The position numbers were made by a program, and so were the translations under genes. Positions 1 through 9,189 of a DNA stretch of 54,296 nt are shown here, piece after piece (position 1 is the first letter of the stretch; each line of letters begins with the position of its first letter). Source of the stretch: Brumimicrobium sp965656195. GTDB lineage: Bacteria; Bacteroidota; Bacteroidia; Flavobacteriales_D; Crocinitomicaceae. The notes under the pieces were generated by a model. The model searched no databases, was not told the DNA's origin, and saw only the letters and a list, made by a program, of their open reading frames with translations. The stretch is from positions 1-54,296 of the forward strand of contig CBFHJL010000003.1 in NCBI GenBank assembly GCA_965656195.1, written 5' to 3'.

Positions 1-1
1 A

Positions 2-442
2 ATTAAGCCCAGTATAAGTTTTGAAAATGGTGAATTGATTACAGGTACTGCTGATTCTTACGAGTGGTCTTTAGATAGTCAACCTCTTAACATTGATGCT
101 AATTCCATCAATCCTAACACTGATGGTGCATACATTGTAGAAACATCTTCATTTGGGAAATGTCCATCTGAGAGTGAGCCGTTTATTTATTCTTCTGCTT
201 CAATCGATGAGGAGCCTTTAGACCTCGTTTCAATCTATCCCAATCCTACTAAATCTGATATAAATATTATACTCGAGACAATTAGCGACATTACATTAAC
301 CGACATAAGAGGACGAATTATCTATCAAGTCTCAAGCGTGGAAAAAGCCAATCTCAACTTAACAAATTTCCAGAGTGGTATATATATAGTTTCTATTAAA
401 AACAAAAATAGGGTCATTCAGAAATCAATAATTAAAATATAG
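2..442 (+). CDS. T9SS type A sorting-domain protein, C-terminal part only
   Basis: The reading frame is open from base 2, so the gene begins left of the window and only its last ~146 codons are visible. The first ~65 residues look like an Ig/PKD-type module (YEWSLD), with a cysteine (KCPS) near its end. The last ~75 residues match the type A T9SS sorting domain: a YPNPT motif, then the LTDIRGR strand and a C-terminal SGIYIVSIKN stretch ending in a basic IQKSIIKI tail. Such domains direct export through the T9SS and are cleaved at the surface. The catalytic or adhesive part of the protein is outside the window, so its function cannot be named. There is no T-rich hairpin between this gene and the next, which starts 86 bp on. 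Confidence 0.85.
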   Translation: MKPSISFENGELITGTADSYEWSLDSQPLNIDANSINPNTDGAYIVETSSFGKCPSESEPFIYSSASIDEEPLDLVSIYPNPTKSDINIILETISDITLTDIRGRIIYQVSSVEKANLNLTNFQSGIYIVSIKNKNRVIQKSIIKI

Positions 443-528
443 TTGAAAGGCAACCCACTAATTCAATAAAACGTCTAATTGACAGATACATCGCGTTCAT
501 AATATTCACACTATATAAACTAGGAAAG

Positions 529-3500
529 ATGAAAATACTACTACAACTAATCGTCGCCTCTTTATTCATATTTTTCGCTCAGAACAAGGCAAGTGCTTGT
601 CACGCTCTAGCAGTTCAAAACTTCAATTTAACTGTGGTAGCAGGAGCTGTGGAAGTAGATGCTTCATCTACCTCTCCAACATGTGGTTGCGATGAGTATT
701 GGTTAGATGTAGAAGTCAGATGTTTAGGAGAACCTTTTGACGGTGCTCCTTTTGATCCAACACAGTATTTGTCGCTTAACACTTATCCTTATTTCCAGTC
801 TGCTCAAATGTTAAAACCAAGTTGTGTTGTGCAAGCATATCCGACCACAACAGTCCCCTTCGGTAGTTTATGCCCTGGTATAGATTATCAGATTAGGGTC
901 AGGGAAAACAATAATGGTAATGGTGGTCCGTGGTCTAATGCGTTGACTTTTACTGTACCTGGTACTATCGACCCACTTGTCGCTAATGTTAATGCAAATA
1001 ATGTAAACCTTTGTATTGGAGACTGTACTAATTTAACAGCCTCGGTGATTGGCGGTTGTGGTTTAGCACCATTGTATTCTTGGAGCACAGGTCAAACAAC
1101 TCCTACAATTAATGTTTGTCCAACTCAAACAACTACCTACACCGTTACTGTGACAGAGCAATGTAGTAACCTTACTACAACTGAGTCTATTACTGTTTTC
1201 GTTGTTCCTACCCCAATAGCTGGAACGGCAACAGCAAACCCTACAACTGTGTGTGCTGGACAAACAACAAATTTAACTTTGGCTGGATATGATGGGAATA
1301 TTCAATGGGAAAGTGCACCCAACGCTGGCGGTCCCTGGACCCCCTTAGCGGGTGCCACTACAGATAACGAAACTAGTCCACCTATAAATGCAGACATGTG
1401 TTTTCGAGCCGTCGTCAGTGGTTGCGGACCAAGCGACATATCAAATGTTGTCTGTGTCACCGTTGCCCCCGCTCCAACAGTAACTGTGAGCAATGAAACA
1501 ATCTGTGCCGGAGAAACAACAACTCTTACCACAACTGTCAATCCGGGAGGTGGTACATATTTATGGACGCCATCTAATCAAACTTCGGCTGATTTAACAA
1601 ACGTATCACCAGCGACGACAACGACGTACTCTGTTGAATACACTTTAAATGGTTGTAGTATTACAGAAACAGGAACCGTTACTGTAAACCCTCAACCAAC
1701 GACTCTAGCTTTGGTGGGAGCAACAATATGTGATGGAGCAAATGCTACCATAACTGCCACACCAGATGTTGCCGGTGGAACGTATACATGGACTCCTAAC
1801 GTCAGTGCAACAAATACGGCTACTGTTTCACCAGGAGTAGGAACTAATACATACACGATAGATTATGACGTGAATGGTTGTACTTACTCTGAAAGTGTTG
1901 ATATAATTGTGAACCCTGTACCTACTGTTAACATTGCCAATCAAGAGGTGTGCGAAGGCGATCAGGCGACACTCACAGCGATTCCAGACATTGCAGGTGG
2001 TACTTTTTTGTGGACACCAAACGGTGAAACAACTGATAATATAACTTACGGTCCTAATGCAACAACTAATTATGGAGTAACATATACTTTGAATGGATGC
2101 AGTGCCAGTAATAATGCAGATATTATAGTAAATCCTAATCCAACAGCCAACTTCAACTTTGTGAATGAATGCTTTGGAACGAATATCGATATGAATTCTA
2201 CTTCAGTGGTTGCTGCACCAGGCAATATTCAAACCTACGAGTGGGATATTCAAAATGATGGGACCGTGGATTATTCTACTAACACTGTTAGTCACGGATA
2301 TCCTACCGATGGAAATTATGACGTTTCGCTATATGTTGAAACTACTGATGGATGCTCTGATGAGATCACTCAAACCGTAGAGGTTTATCCTGTAGCAAAT
2401 GTAGACTTTTCTGCAACACCACTTTGTCTTGGGAGCCCGACTGACTTCACCGACTTGACTAATGTTCCGAATGGGGGAGCAATTAATGCATGGGATTGGG
2501 ATTTCGACGATGGAAATACATCAGTAAACCAAAATCCTCAAAACACCTATCCTAATGCCGGTATTTACAGTGTAACCCTTACTGTAACTACAGATAATGG
2601 TTGTGTAAGTAGTCTAAACCAAGATGTTGAAATATTTTCTCTTCCTGTTGCTGATTTTACGTTAAATAATAACTGTGTTGATCAAGCCCTTACATTTAAC
2701 AATACTTCACAAGGAAACGCAACGAATTTCCAATGGGACTTTGGTGATGGCTCTCCATTAAATAATCAGGAAAACCCATCACACCAGTACAATGCAGCGG
2801 GAGAATATGATGTGACATTAATTATCAGCACTGATGATGGATGTACAGATACAATAGATTTACCGGCTACAGCATATTCAATGCCTCAAGCTGACTTCAC
2901 CGTAGACCCTGTTTGTCTTAATAATGTTTCTGCTTTTGTAGATGCATCAACCATTAATCCAGTTGCAGGTGATGCAATAAACGACTGGTCTTGGGATTTT
3001 GGAAATGGTAACACATCTACAGACCAAAATCCAACTACGACATATAGCGCGGAAAATGTGTACAATGTTTCTTTGACAGTTACAACTAACTATGGTTGTA
3101 GTAATACTTTTTCGAACGATGCTACAGTTTGGCCGCTGCCACAAATTGACTTCACTCCAACAGATGTTTGTTTAGAGACACAAACACAGTTTCAGGATTT
3201 GAGTTCTATATCAAATCAATATACAAGTAATTCAATTGCAGCATGGGATTGGGACTTCGGTGATGGAGGAACTTCTAATGTAGCAAATCCTTCGTACACT
3301 TACGGTACAGATGGTGCCTTTAGTGCAACGTTAACCGCCACTTCAAATAATGGATGTGTAAATGATCTAACTCAGACAGTGACGGTTCATCCTATTCCAG
3401 AAGTTAGCTTTACTGGTCAAAACCTAACTGGATGTTCTCCCGTATGCTTTGATCTCACTTCAACATCTACAGTTGCAAACCAAGGATCAATAGTAAACTA

Positions 3501-4215
3501 TCAATGGAATTTCAGTGATGGAACAAATTATTCTTCAGTAAACCCAACACTCCAAGATTGCTTTGACAACTTTTCTGGAAACTCTGTTTTCTACGGTGTT
3601 GAATTAGTTGCCACGACAGATCAAGGGTGCGTAGGTAGTCATTCTGAAGCTAACTATATAGGCGTTTACACTAATCCAATTGCAAACTTCACGTATTCTC
3701 CAGAAGAAGTAGATATACTTGACCCAATTGTAAATATTAATAATAGCTCTCAATATGCAGATAATTATGAATGGACGGTTTCAAATTATGGGACAAGTAC
3801 AGATTACAGTCCTACATTTGAATGGGCTCCAGAACCCGATTCTCAATATATTCAATTAATTGTTTCTACTGATGAGGGGTGTTATGATACAGCATATGCA
3901 GTAGTGAATATATTGGACCGTTTAGTACTTTACGTTCCAAATACATTCACACCTGATTTTGATGACTACAATGAAACATTTCAGCCTGTATTCACATCAG
4001 GATTTGACCCTTTCAATTTCAACTTGAAAATCTTTGATAGATGGGGTGAGATTGTATTTGAATCCAATAATGCTGAAGTTGGTTGGGATGGAACATATGG
4101 TGTTGGAAGTGATGAACTCGTTCGAGATGGAACTTATATCTGGAAAATTGAATTTAAAGAGACCGGCAAGGATAAACGTCAAATTATGACCGGTCATGTG
4201 AATGTTCTAAAATAA
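529..4215 (+). CDS. PKD-repeat T9SS type B (gliding motility-associated C-terminal) surface protein
   Basis: A 1228-aa secreted protein with a signal peptide (about residues 1-23, ending KASA). After a cysteine-rich N-terminal region come several Ig-like modules with the recurring pattern ICxGxxTTLT, GGTYxWTP, TTTYSVxYTLNGC (roughly residues 160-535). Five or six PKD modules follow, recognisable by WDWDFGDG or WDFGNG and a closing TTDNGC (roughly 540-1040). The last ~90 residues are a type B sorting domain: YVPNTFTPD, FDRWGEIVFES, GWDGTYG, DGTYIWKIEF. Proteins of this type are exported by the T9SS and act as adhesins or surface filaments; the substrate here is unknown. The ATG at 529 is preceded by an AGGAAAG stretch. 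A strong terminator follows, so it is probably transcribed separately from the OmpA gene behind it. Confidence 0.9.
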   Translation: MKILLQLIVASLFIFFAQNKASACHALAVQNFNLTVVAGAVEVDASSTSPTCGCDEYWLDVEVRCLGEPFDGAPFDPTQYLSLNTYPYFQSAQMLKPSCVVQAYPTTTVPFGSLCPGIDYQIRVRENNNGNGGPWSNALTFTVPGTIDPLVANVNANNVNLCIGDCTNLTASVIGGCGLAPLYSWSTGQTTPTINVCPTQTTTYTVTVTEQCSNLTTTESITVFVVPTPIAGTATANPTTVCAGQTTNLTLAGYDGNIQWESAPNAGGPWTPLAGATTDNETSPPINADMCFRAVVSGCGPSDISNVVCVTVAPAPTVTVSNETICAGETTTLTTTVNPGGGTYLWTPSNQTSADLTNVSPATTTTYSVEYTLNGCSITETGTVTVNPQPTTLALVGATICDGANATITATPDVAGGTYTWTPNVSATNTATVSPGVGTNTYTIDYDVNGCTYSESVDIIVNPVPTVNIANQEVCEGDQATLTAIPDIAGGTFLWTPNGETTDNITYGPNATTNYGVTYTLNGCSASNNADIIVNPNPTANFNFVNECFGTNIDMNSTSVVAAPGNIQTYEWDIQNDGTVDYSTNTVSHGYPTDGNYDVSLYVETTDGCSDEITQTVEVYPVANVDFSATPLCLGSPTDFTDLTNVPNGGAINAWDWDFDDGNTSVNQNPQNTYPNAGIYSVTLTVTTDNGCVSSLNQDVEIFSLPVADFTLNNNCVDQALTFNNTSQGNATNFQWDFGDGSPLNNQENPSHQYNAAGEYDVTLIISTDDGCTDTIDLPATAYSMPQADFTVDPVCLNNVSAFVDASTINPVAGDAINDWSWDFGNGNTSTDQNPTTTYSAENVYNVSLTVTTNYGCSNTFSNDATVWPLPQIDFTPTDVCLETQTQFQDLSSISNQYTSNSIAAWDWDFGDGGTSNVANPSYTYGTDGAFSATLTATSNNGCVNDLTQTVTVHPIPEVSFTGQNLTGCSPVCFDLTSTSTVANQGSIVNYQWNFSDGTNYSSVNPTLQDCFDNFSGNSVFYGVELVATTDQGCVGSHSEANYIGVYTNPIANFTYSPEEVDILDPIVNINNSSQYADNYEWTVSNYGTSTDYSPTFEWAPEPDSQYIQLIVSTDEGCYDTAYAVVNILDRLVLYVPNTFTPDFDDYNETFQPVFTSGFDPFNFNLKIFDRWGEIVFESNNAEVGWDGTYGVGSDELVRDGTYIWKIEFKETGKDKRQIMTGHVNVLK

Positions 4216-4230
4216 AGGAAATTAAAACCT

Positions 4231-4267
4231 AAAAAAAAGCGTCACTCACTTAGTGACGCTTTTTTTG
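4231..4267 (+). terminator. Rho-independent terminator after the T9SS type B gene
   Basis: Perfect stem GCGTCACT (4239-4246) with AGTGACGC (4252-4259), loop CACTT, flanked by an A-run on the left and a T-run on the right. It lies 16 bp after the stop codon. Confidence 0.9.
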
Positions 4268-4360
4268 TTTAATATACCCTAAAGAGTGTAACAAACATTC
4301 TCTAATCTCGTTACAATTAAGTCTGGTACAGTATTTGAAAAATATAGATTAAATTTAAAA

Positions 4361-6403
4361 ATGTTACGAACTTCTACTCTCTTTGCACTCATTCTTATAA
4401 CATTTTCTTTCAGCCTTTCTCAAACGGAGGATGAATCATGTTTACCTCCAAAGAAAAAAGTTGAAAAAATTATTAATGAAGCAAAGACTTCACCACCGAG
4501 AGAGGCCTCTGTTTTATTCAATGAAGCAATTGATAAAGAAGAAGATAATGCAATGGCTTATTATGAGTTCGGAATGTATGCTTATAAAAGAGGACTGGAA
4601 TTATACGAGCAGAATCCTAACCCAAAATTGGGGGATAAAAGTATGCTGACAGCAGAAAAGTTATTTGAAAAAACATTGGAGAGATGTTCTGACTATCATG
4701 CCAACTGTTTTTATTATTTAGGGATTATCAACTATTCTTTTGGTAATCAAGACAAGGCGATGAAGTATTTTAAAGAATTTAAAGCATTTAACGCCACAGA
4801 AATAACAAAATATTCAGAAGACAGAGAGAAAAGATTACAAGATGTAGCTGAAGTGCTAAATAAATATGAGGAAGAGCAGTCCTTCCTTGAAAACAAAGTT
4901 CCTTTTGACCCTAGTATTGTTGAAAATGTAAGTACATCAAGAGATGAATATTTCCCTATGATTTCTCCGGATAACGAAATTATTTTCTACACTAGAAGAG
5001 TAGATAGAACCGCGAAAGGCGATATAATCTCAACGATAAGAGAAGAGTTCACTTGGTCAAAAAGGGCGACCATGAAAAGTCCCTTCGATGGAGGAAAACC
5101 TCTAAGCCCTCCATTTAACAATGGTACTTTTGATAGTTATGGTGCGGCAACAATGTCAGTTGATAATAAGGAAATGATTATCTGCGCATGTAAAGACGAA
5201 AATGTTAGAGGTCAACAATATCGGAATTGCGATCTTTACGTGACTTACTACGAACGCACGGGAGAAGGAGGAAATGACTACACTTGGACTGAATTAAAAA
5301 ACTTAGGAGATGGCGTTAATACTAATGATGGATGGGAAGGACAGCCTACTCTTTCATCAGACGGCAATACGCTCTATTATACAGTTAACAGACCCTCTTC
5401 TCAAAACAATGACATCTATCTTTCAGACAGACTTGAAGATGGTACCTGGTCTCCATCTCGCCCGTTCAGTGAAATTAATACTGCAGGGAAAGACAAAAGT
5501 CCTTTCTTCCATCAAGATAGTGAAACCTTCTATTTTGTTTCTAGTGTCTCTAACGAACGCAAAGGTGTAGGTGGTACAGATATTTTCTACATGAGAAAAC
5601 AAGATGATGGAAGTTGGTCAAAACCTAAAAACATTGGTTACCCTATTAATACTGAGGAAGACGAAATTGGACTATTTGTTTCAACGGATGGGAAGGAGGC
5701 ATTCTTCTCGTCTCAACAAAGAGGAGTCTGGAACATATATTCTTTCGAACTGTATGAAGAGGCCCGCCCAAAAGCGGTAACAGTAGTAAAAGGCACACTG
5801 AAAGATGATCAAGGCGAACCCGTAGTAGATGCAGAGCTAGAAATTTCCTATGAAAATTCAGACGAAGTCCAAAAAATTCGAGTGAACGGGAATGACGGTA
5901 AATTTGCGGCAATCGTAAAAACAGATGAAGCTCAAGATGTAATGATCAACGTCAAAAAAGAAGGACATGCCTTTGATTCGAAAATCATCACTAAAGACGA
6001 ACTCGCATCTGGTGAAACGATTCGAGAAAAAGATATGAGTGTTGAGAAAATTGAGGTAGGAAAACCATATACGATAAACGACATTCTATATCAAACTGCT
6101 TCTGCTGAGCTTTCCAAGCGTGCCAAATTCATATTGCGCCAATTTGCACGTTTTCTAAAAGAGAACGAATCGATTACCATTACTATTCAAGGACATACAG
6201 ATAATGAAGGAAATGCACAGAAAAACTTGAAACTATCAGAAAGAAGGGCTCAAGGAGTAAGAGACTATCTTATACAAATGGGTATCGACGCTGATCGTTT
6301 GAGTGCCAAAGGTTTCGGTCAAACAGTTCCAAAAGTACCGAATACATCAGCTGCTAACAAGGCTCAAAATCGTAGAACAGACTTTGTGATAGAGAAAATA
6401 TAA
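4361..6403 (+). CDS. PorE-like envelope protein: TPR, PD40 propeller, CRD, OmpA domain
   Basis: A 680-aa exported protein. Domains in order: signal peptide (1-20); a TPR region with the AMAYYEFGMYAYKRG and YYLGIINYSFGNQDKAMKYF repeats (about 45-150); a PD40/WD40-like propeller with repeated DEYFPMISPD, GQPTLSSDGNTLYY and KSPFFHQDSETFYF motifs (about 180-465); a carboxypeptidase-regulatory-like beta domain (VKGTLKDDQGEPVVDAEL, about 475-560); and an OmpA peptidoglycan-binding domain (IQGHTDNEGN, LSERRAQGVRDYL, GFGQTVP, RRTDFVIEKI). This is the domain order known for PorE, a T9SS-associated protein that binds peptidoglycan. Similar OmpA proteins with other roles also exist in the phylum, so PorE itself is an inference. 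There is no lipobox cysteine after the signal peptide. The neighbouring T9SS type B gene fits a role in surface secretion. Confidence 0.8.
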   Translation: MLRTSTLFALILITFSFSLSQTEDESCLPPKKKVEKIINEAKTSPPREASVLFNEAIDKEEDNAMAYYEFGMYAYKRGLELYEQNPNPKLGDKSMLTAEKLFEKTLERCSDYHANCFYYLGIINYSFGNQDKAMKYFKEFKAFNATEITKYSEDREKRLQDVAEVLNKYEEEQSFLENKVPFDPSIVENVSTSRDEYFPMISPDNEIIFYTRRVDRTAKGDIISTIREEFTWSKRATMKSPFDGGKPLSPPFNNGTFDSYGAATMSVDNKEMIICACKDENVRGQQYRNCDLYVTYYERTGEGGNDYTWTELKNLGDGVNTNDGWEGQPTLSSDGNTLYYTVNRPSSQNNDIYLSDRLEDGTWSPSRPFSEINTAGKDKSPFFHQDSETFYFVSSVSNERKGVGGTDIFYMRKQDDGSWSKPKNIGYPINTEEDEIGLFVSTDGKEAFFSSQQRGVWNIYSFELYEEARPKAVTVVKGTLKDDQGEPVVDAELEISYENSDEVQKIRVNGNDGKFAAIVKTDEAQDVMINVKKEGHAFDSKIITKDELASGETIREKDMSVEKIEVGKPYTINDILYQTASAELSKRAKFILRQFARFLKENESITITIQGHTDNEGNAQKNLKLSERRAQGVRDYLIQMGIDADRLSAKGFGQTVPKVPNTSAANKAQNRRTDFVIEKI

Positions 6404-6406
6404 ATC

Positions 6407-7690
6407 CTACTTCAACTGTCTAAAGTCAGACCCTGTAGGACTTTGATGAATATCCAAATCAAAAGTATGTATTACCGATAAAAGGTGATCAAAGATATCT
6501 GCAATTACAACTTCGTATTCAGCCCAAACCTGAGTTCCTGAGAAACAATATATTTCGATAGGTAACCCCCGTGATGTAGCCTGTAGCTGTCGAACCATCA
6601 AGGTCATTTCTTGATTTATACTTGGATTATTTTTCAAATAATACTCAATATACCTTCTAAACAAACCAATATTTGTCTGTCTTCGGGCATGTATCTGTGC
6701 ATCATCTACTAATCCATGCTCTTTATTATATCGATCTATTTCTTCTCTTTGTTCAATTATGAACTCACTAAGAAGTTTCACTTTTGACAAGCGCTCAATC
6801 AAATCTTTCTCAGCAAACTTTACACTATCAATTTTGACGTTTAAAGATCTTTTAATTCGACGACCATCTGAATCAGCCATACCTCTCCAGTTCTTAAAAC
6901 TATCAGATATAAAACTATAAGTTGGAATCGTTGTTATCGTTAAATCGAAATTCTGAATTTTTACTGTTGTTAGATTAATTTCAATTACATCTCCATCTGC
7001 TCCATAACGCTCCATAGTAACCCAATCTCCTATACGAAGCATATCATTCGCTGAAATCTGAATACTTCCAACAAAACCTAGAATAGTATCCTTAAATACA
7101 AGCAGAATAATAGCTGTCATTGCTCCTAGAGAAGTCAAGAAAAACGTAGGAGTGGTATTCGTTATTACCGAAAGTAAAATAACAATAAAGACAAGGGTAA
7201 TAATCAATTTCAGTGTTTGATTATAAGCACCTATTGGTTTCCCTTTGAAAAACGGTTTCTCTTCCAACATCTCAGTCAAAGCATTAAGAAACCTTCTTAT
7301 ACTTATTAGAACAGCGAAAATGATTAAGAAATCATTCATTCTATGACTATATTCCAGCAAAGTAGGAAAAGCAAAAAAGACCATTGAAAAGAAATAGTCC
7401 ATGAAAAGCAAAGGCAAAATATGAGCGATTGCATTGAAAAATTTCTTCTCGACAAGAATATCATCCAACTTTGTTTTGGTTCGATGTGCAAAGGATCGAA
7501 TTACGCTTAACAAAACCTGTCTTGCCAACCACCATATAACTATAGAAGCAATGGCCATAGCGAACAACAATCCCAACATCCAAAAGTACTTGTCGTTCTG
7601 AAAAGCCTCATTTGAAATTAGTGCATCCATCGACTGATCTTGGCCTTTTAGGTAAAAACTTTTAACCCAGTTGAAAAGTAGAATCTTCAT
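6407..7690 (-). CDS. MscS-family mechanosensitive ion channel (YbdG-like)
   Basis: A 427-aa membrane protein. The first ~200 residues hold about five membrane segments (YFWMLGLLFAMAIASIVIWW, LIIFAVLISIRRFL, LIITLVFIVILLSVI, then the pore-lining TSLGAMTAIILLVFKDTILG). The MscS beta domain follows (GDWVTMERYGADGDVIEINLTTVKIQNFD). A long cytoplasmic part ends in VIADIFDHLLSVI and QSPTGSDFRQL, the tail typical of the larger YbdG-type channels. These release solutes on osmotic downshock. A longer reading from a TTG at 7711 is possible, but the ATG at 7690 is preferred because a TACTTTTG promoter box lies at 7716-7709. The gene converges with the OmpA gene with only 3 bp between stops, and its start is 34 bp from the divergent CPBP gene. 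Confidence 0.88.
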   Translation of the reverse strand: MKILLFNWVKSFYLKGQDQSMDALISNEAFQNDKYFWMLGLLFAMAIASIVIWWLARQVLLSVIRSFAHRTKTKLDDILVEKKFFNAIAHILPLLFMDYFFSMVFFAFPTLLEYSHRMNDFLIIFAVLISIRRFLNALTEMLEEKPFFKGKPIGAYNQTLKLIITLVFIVILLSVITNTTPTFFLTSLGAMTAIILLVFKDTILGFVGSIQISANDMLRIGDWVTMERYGADGDVIEINLTTVKIQNFDLTITTIPTYSFISDSFKNWRGMADSDGRRIKRSLNVKIDSVKFAEKDLIERLSKVKLLSEFIIEQREEIDRYNKEHGLVDDAQIHARRQTNIGLFRRYIEYYLKNNPSINQEMTLMVRQLQATSRGLPIEIYCFSGTQVWAEYEVVIADIFDHLLSVIHTFDLDIHQSPTGSDFRQLK

Positions 7691-7708
7691 CGTTTTGATT
7701 ATTTTTAG

Positions 7709-7716
7709 CAAAAGTA
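7709..7716 (-). promoter_or_regulatory. Bacteroidota -7 box (TACTTTTG) for the MscS gene
   Basis: Exact match to TAnnTTTG on the minus strand, 18 nt before the ATG at 7690. No clear -33 TTTG was assigned. Confidence 0.5.
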
Positions 7717-7724
7717 ATAATTCT

Positions 7725-8285
7725 ATGCATCCTAAAATACAGTTTCATTTATTAGGGTGGACTACTCTTTTAATTTTCCCATGTATCGGTCTTTGGCTGC
7801 TTTGGTTCTTCGAAGATGTCAATGTAATTGACGTTCTTGAGTTGAATGAAATCTTTACCCCTAAACTACTTTTAGGGTTAGAGTTTGGTTTTTTTTATGG
7901 AATCCTGATTTTAGGAATATCACAGTTGGATTTCGTCAAAAAAATGTCTGGACCTCAAGAGCGTATGCTTAAATCCTTAGAATTAAACTGGGGGGACATA
8001 GTGTTCATGTCTCTATGCGCCGCATTTGGAGAAGAAGTCTTATTTCGAGCTGGGATTCAAACATGGTTTGGTCCTGTTTCCACGACGATTATTTTTATCG
8101 CTATTCATGGCTATTTGAATCCATTATCCTTACAAAAAAGCATACTGGGATTTATTCTGTTTCCCTTTATATTGATCATTTCCTACAGCTACGAAGTTTT
8201 AGGACTATGGTTTTGCATTGGAGCTCATTTTTCTTATGACCTTTTAATGTTTCAAGGAGCACTTAAAAACAAGATGAAATCATAG
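7725..8285 (+). CDS. CPBP-family intramembrane glutamic protease
   Basis: A 186-aa polytopic membrane protein, read from the ATG at 7725; the frame extends upstream, but only into the start region of the divergent channel gene. The CPBP/Abi signature is visible: the EExxxR motif in GEEVLFRAG, then FxxxH in FIAIHGYLNP, and a last motif GAHFSYDLL where the usual HxxxN has become HxxxD. Members are intramembrane proteases related to type II CAAX processing enzymes and are often linked to bacteriocin immunity or envelope maintenance; no substrate can be inferred here. There is no bacteriocin gene nearby. It converges with phhA, with 4 bp between the two stop codons. Confidence 0.85.
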   Translation: MHPKIQFHLLGWTTLLIFPCIGLWLLWFFEDVNVIDVLELNEIFTPKLLLGLEFGFFYGILILGISQLDFVKKMSGPQERMLKSLELNWGDIVFMSLCAAFGEEVLFRAGIQTWFGPVSTTIIFIAIHGYLNPLSLQKSILGFILFPFILIISYSYEVLGLWFCIGAHFSYDLLMFQGALKNKMKS

Positions 8286-8289
8286 CTCT

Positions 8290-9057
8290 TTATACTTCCA
8301 GATGATCTCTATGAGACTCAGCAATACTTTGTAGGTAAGGAACAATTTCATTAATAGACCGTCCCATTTCCTCGAAAGATGGAATTACGAAATAAAGATC
8401 TTGTATTATTGTATTGTCAAAGTCTGTTTTGATTACCTCAAAGATGTCATACTTCTTCTTTTCTGGTTGTTCTGACAAACTATACTCCGACTCCCCTGAT
8501 GATGATAAAATACCCGCTCCGTAGATTCTTAATGGTTCATTTTCTCTTTGTATTAATCCAAACTCAACGGTAAACCAGTAGATTCTGCCAAGAAACACTA
8601 ATATCTCAGGCACATCATGATACTTCACTCCTATCTTTCCTATTTGCTGAAAAAACTCACAAAAAATAGTGTTTGTTAGTAAAGGCATATGACCAAACCC
8701 GTCATGAAACATATCTGGTTCAGATAAATAATCTAAAGAATCCATTGACCTTAACCACGTCGAAGAAGGAAATTCCTTATTCGCCAATAGACCAAAGAAA
8801 TCAGCTTCTTCAATAATACCCGGAACAACTCTTATCTTCCATCCTGTAGTTTCTGCTAAACGCATATTAACATCATCAAAATCCGGAATTATATCTGAAA
8901 ATCCGATCTTCTCAACAGCTTTTAAAAATTCAGAATCCGCCTTATCAACTAAATGATTCATTTGTCTCTCAAACAATATTTTCCAAACGGCCTGATCCTC
9001 TTCTGTGTAAGCTGAGTATACTTGACGCATACCCGACTTCATTTCATATGTCTTCAT
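8290..9057 (-). CDS. phhA: Phenylalanine-4-hydroxylase
   Basis: A 255-aa non-haem iron enzyme that makes tyrosine from phenylalanine with O2 and a pterin cofactor. The iron ligands are visible: His118 and His123 in PDMFHDGFGHMPLL and Glu165 in YWFTVEFGL, with spacing as in characterised bacterial enzymes. The length fits the monofunctional bacterial form without an N-terminal ACT domain. It could serve tyrosine supply or phenylalanine breakdown; no homogentisate-pathway gene or pterin dehydratase is adjacent. The ATG at 9057 is preceded, after only 11 nt, by a strong terminator hairpin and a short Tyr/Trp-rich ORF on the same strand. Expression is therefore probably controlled by attenuation, which favours a biosynthetic (tyrosine-making) role. 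Confidence 0.93.
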   Translation of the reverse strand: MKTYEMKSGMRQVYSAYTEEDQAVWKILFERQMNHLVDKADSEFLKAVEKIGFSDIIPDFDDVNMRLAETTGWKIRVVPGIIEEADFFGLLANKEFPSSTWLRSMDSLDYLSEPDMFHDGFGHMPLLTNTIFCEFFQQIGKIGVKYHDVPEILVFLGRIYWFTVEFGLIQRENEPLRIYGAGILSSSGESEYSLSEQPEKKKYDIFEVIKTDFDNTIIQDLYFVIPSFEEMGRSINEIVPYLQSIAESHRDHLEV

Positions 9058-9068
9058 ATTTATAGAAT

Positions 9069-9102
9069 AAAAAAAGCCCGATTCTTTTCAGAACCGGGCT
9101 TT
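9069..9102 (-). terminator. Attenuator-type terminator hairpin in the phhA leader
   Basis: In the RNA, the arm AAAGCCCGGUUCU (9102-9090) pairs over 13 positions, one of them a G-U, with AGAAUCGGGCUUU (9085-9073), closing a GAAA tetraloop (9089-9086). A run of seven U follows (9075-9069). The hairpin ends 11 nt before the phhA ATG, which leaves no room for a promoter between them; the hairpin therefore lies inside the phhA transcript. It could also stop read-through from the lipoprotein gene upstream. Confidence 0.85.
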
Positions 9103-9123
9103 ATCATTAATTAAAATCTTTAT

Positions 9124-9189
9124 TTAATTGCATAGCATACCGGTACCTGTTCCAGATTTAAGATACCAATATGAATACATCATTGTCAT
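9124..9189 (-). CDS. Putative leader peptide (21 aa, Tyr/Trp-rich) of phhA
   Basis: A 21-codon ORF with ATG at 9189 and TAA at 9126-9124, upstream of phhA on the same strand. Residues 4-9 read M-Y-S-Y-W-Y: three TAT tyrosine codons and one TGG at 9177-9163. The peptide then continues LKSGTGTGMLCN. The stop codon is 21 nt before the terminator stem. The segment encoding Thr-Gly-Thr-Gly (RNA 9149-9140, CAGGUACCGG) can pair with the terminator 5' arm (CCGGUUCUG, 9097-9089) with a small internal loop. Clustered codons for the enzyme's product, a terminator and a competing pairing are the parts of a ribosome-mediated attenuator. Translation of the ORF is not shown by sequence alone. Confidence 0.6.
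   Translation of the reverse strand: MTMMYSYWYLKSGTGTGMLCN

Noticed and set aside
1302..3144. Repeats within the 1228-aa gene that might look like a tandem or CRISPR-like array
   Set aside because: They are diverged Ig and PKD protein modules of 70-90 residues, in frame, without identical short repeats or spacers.
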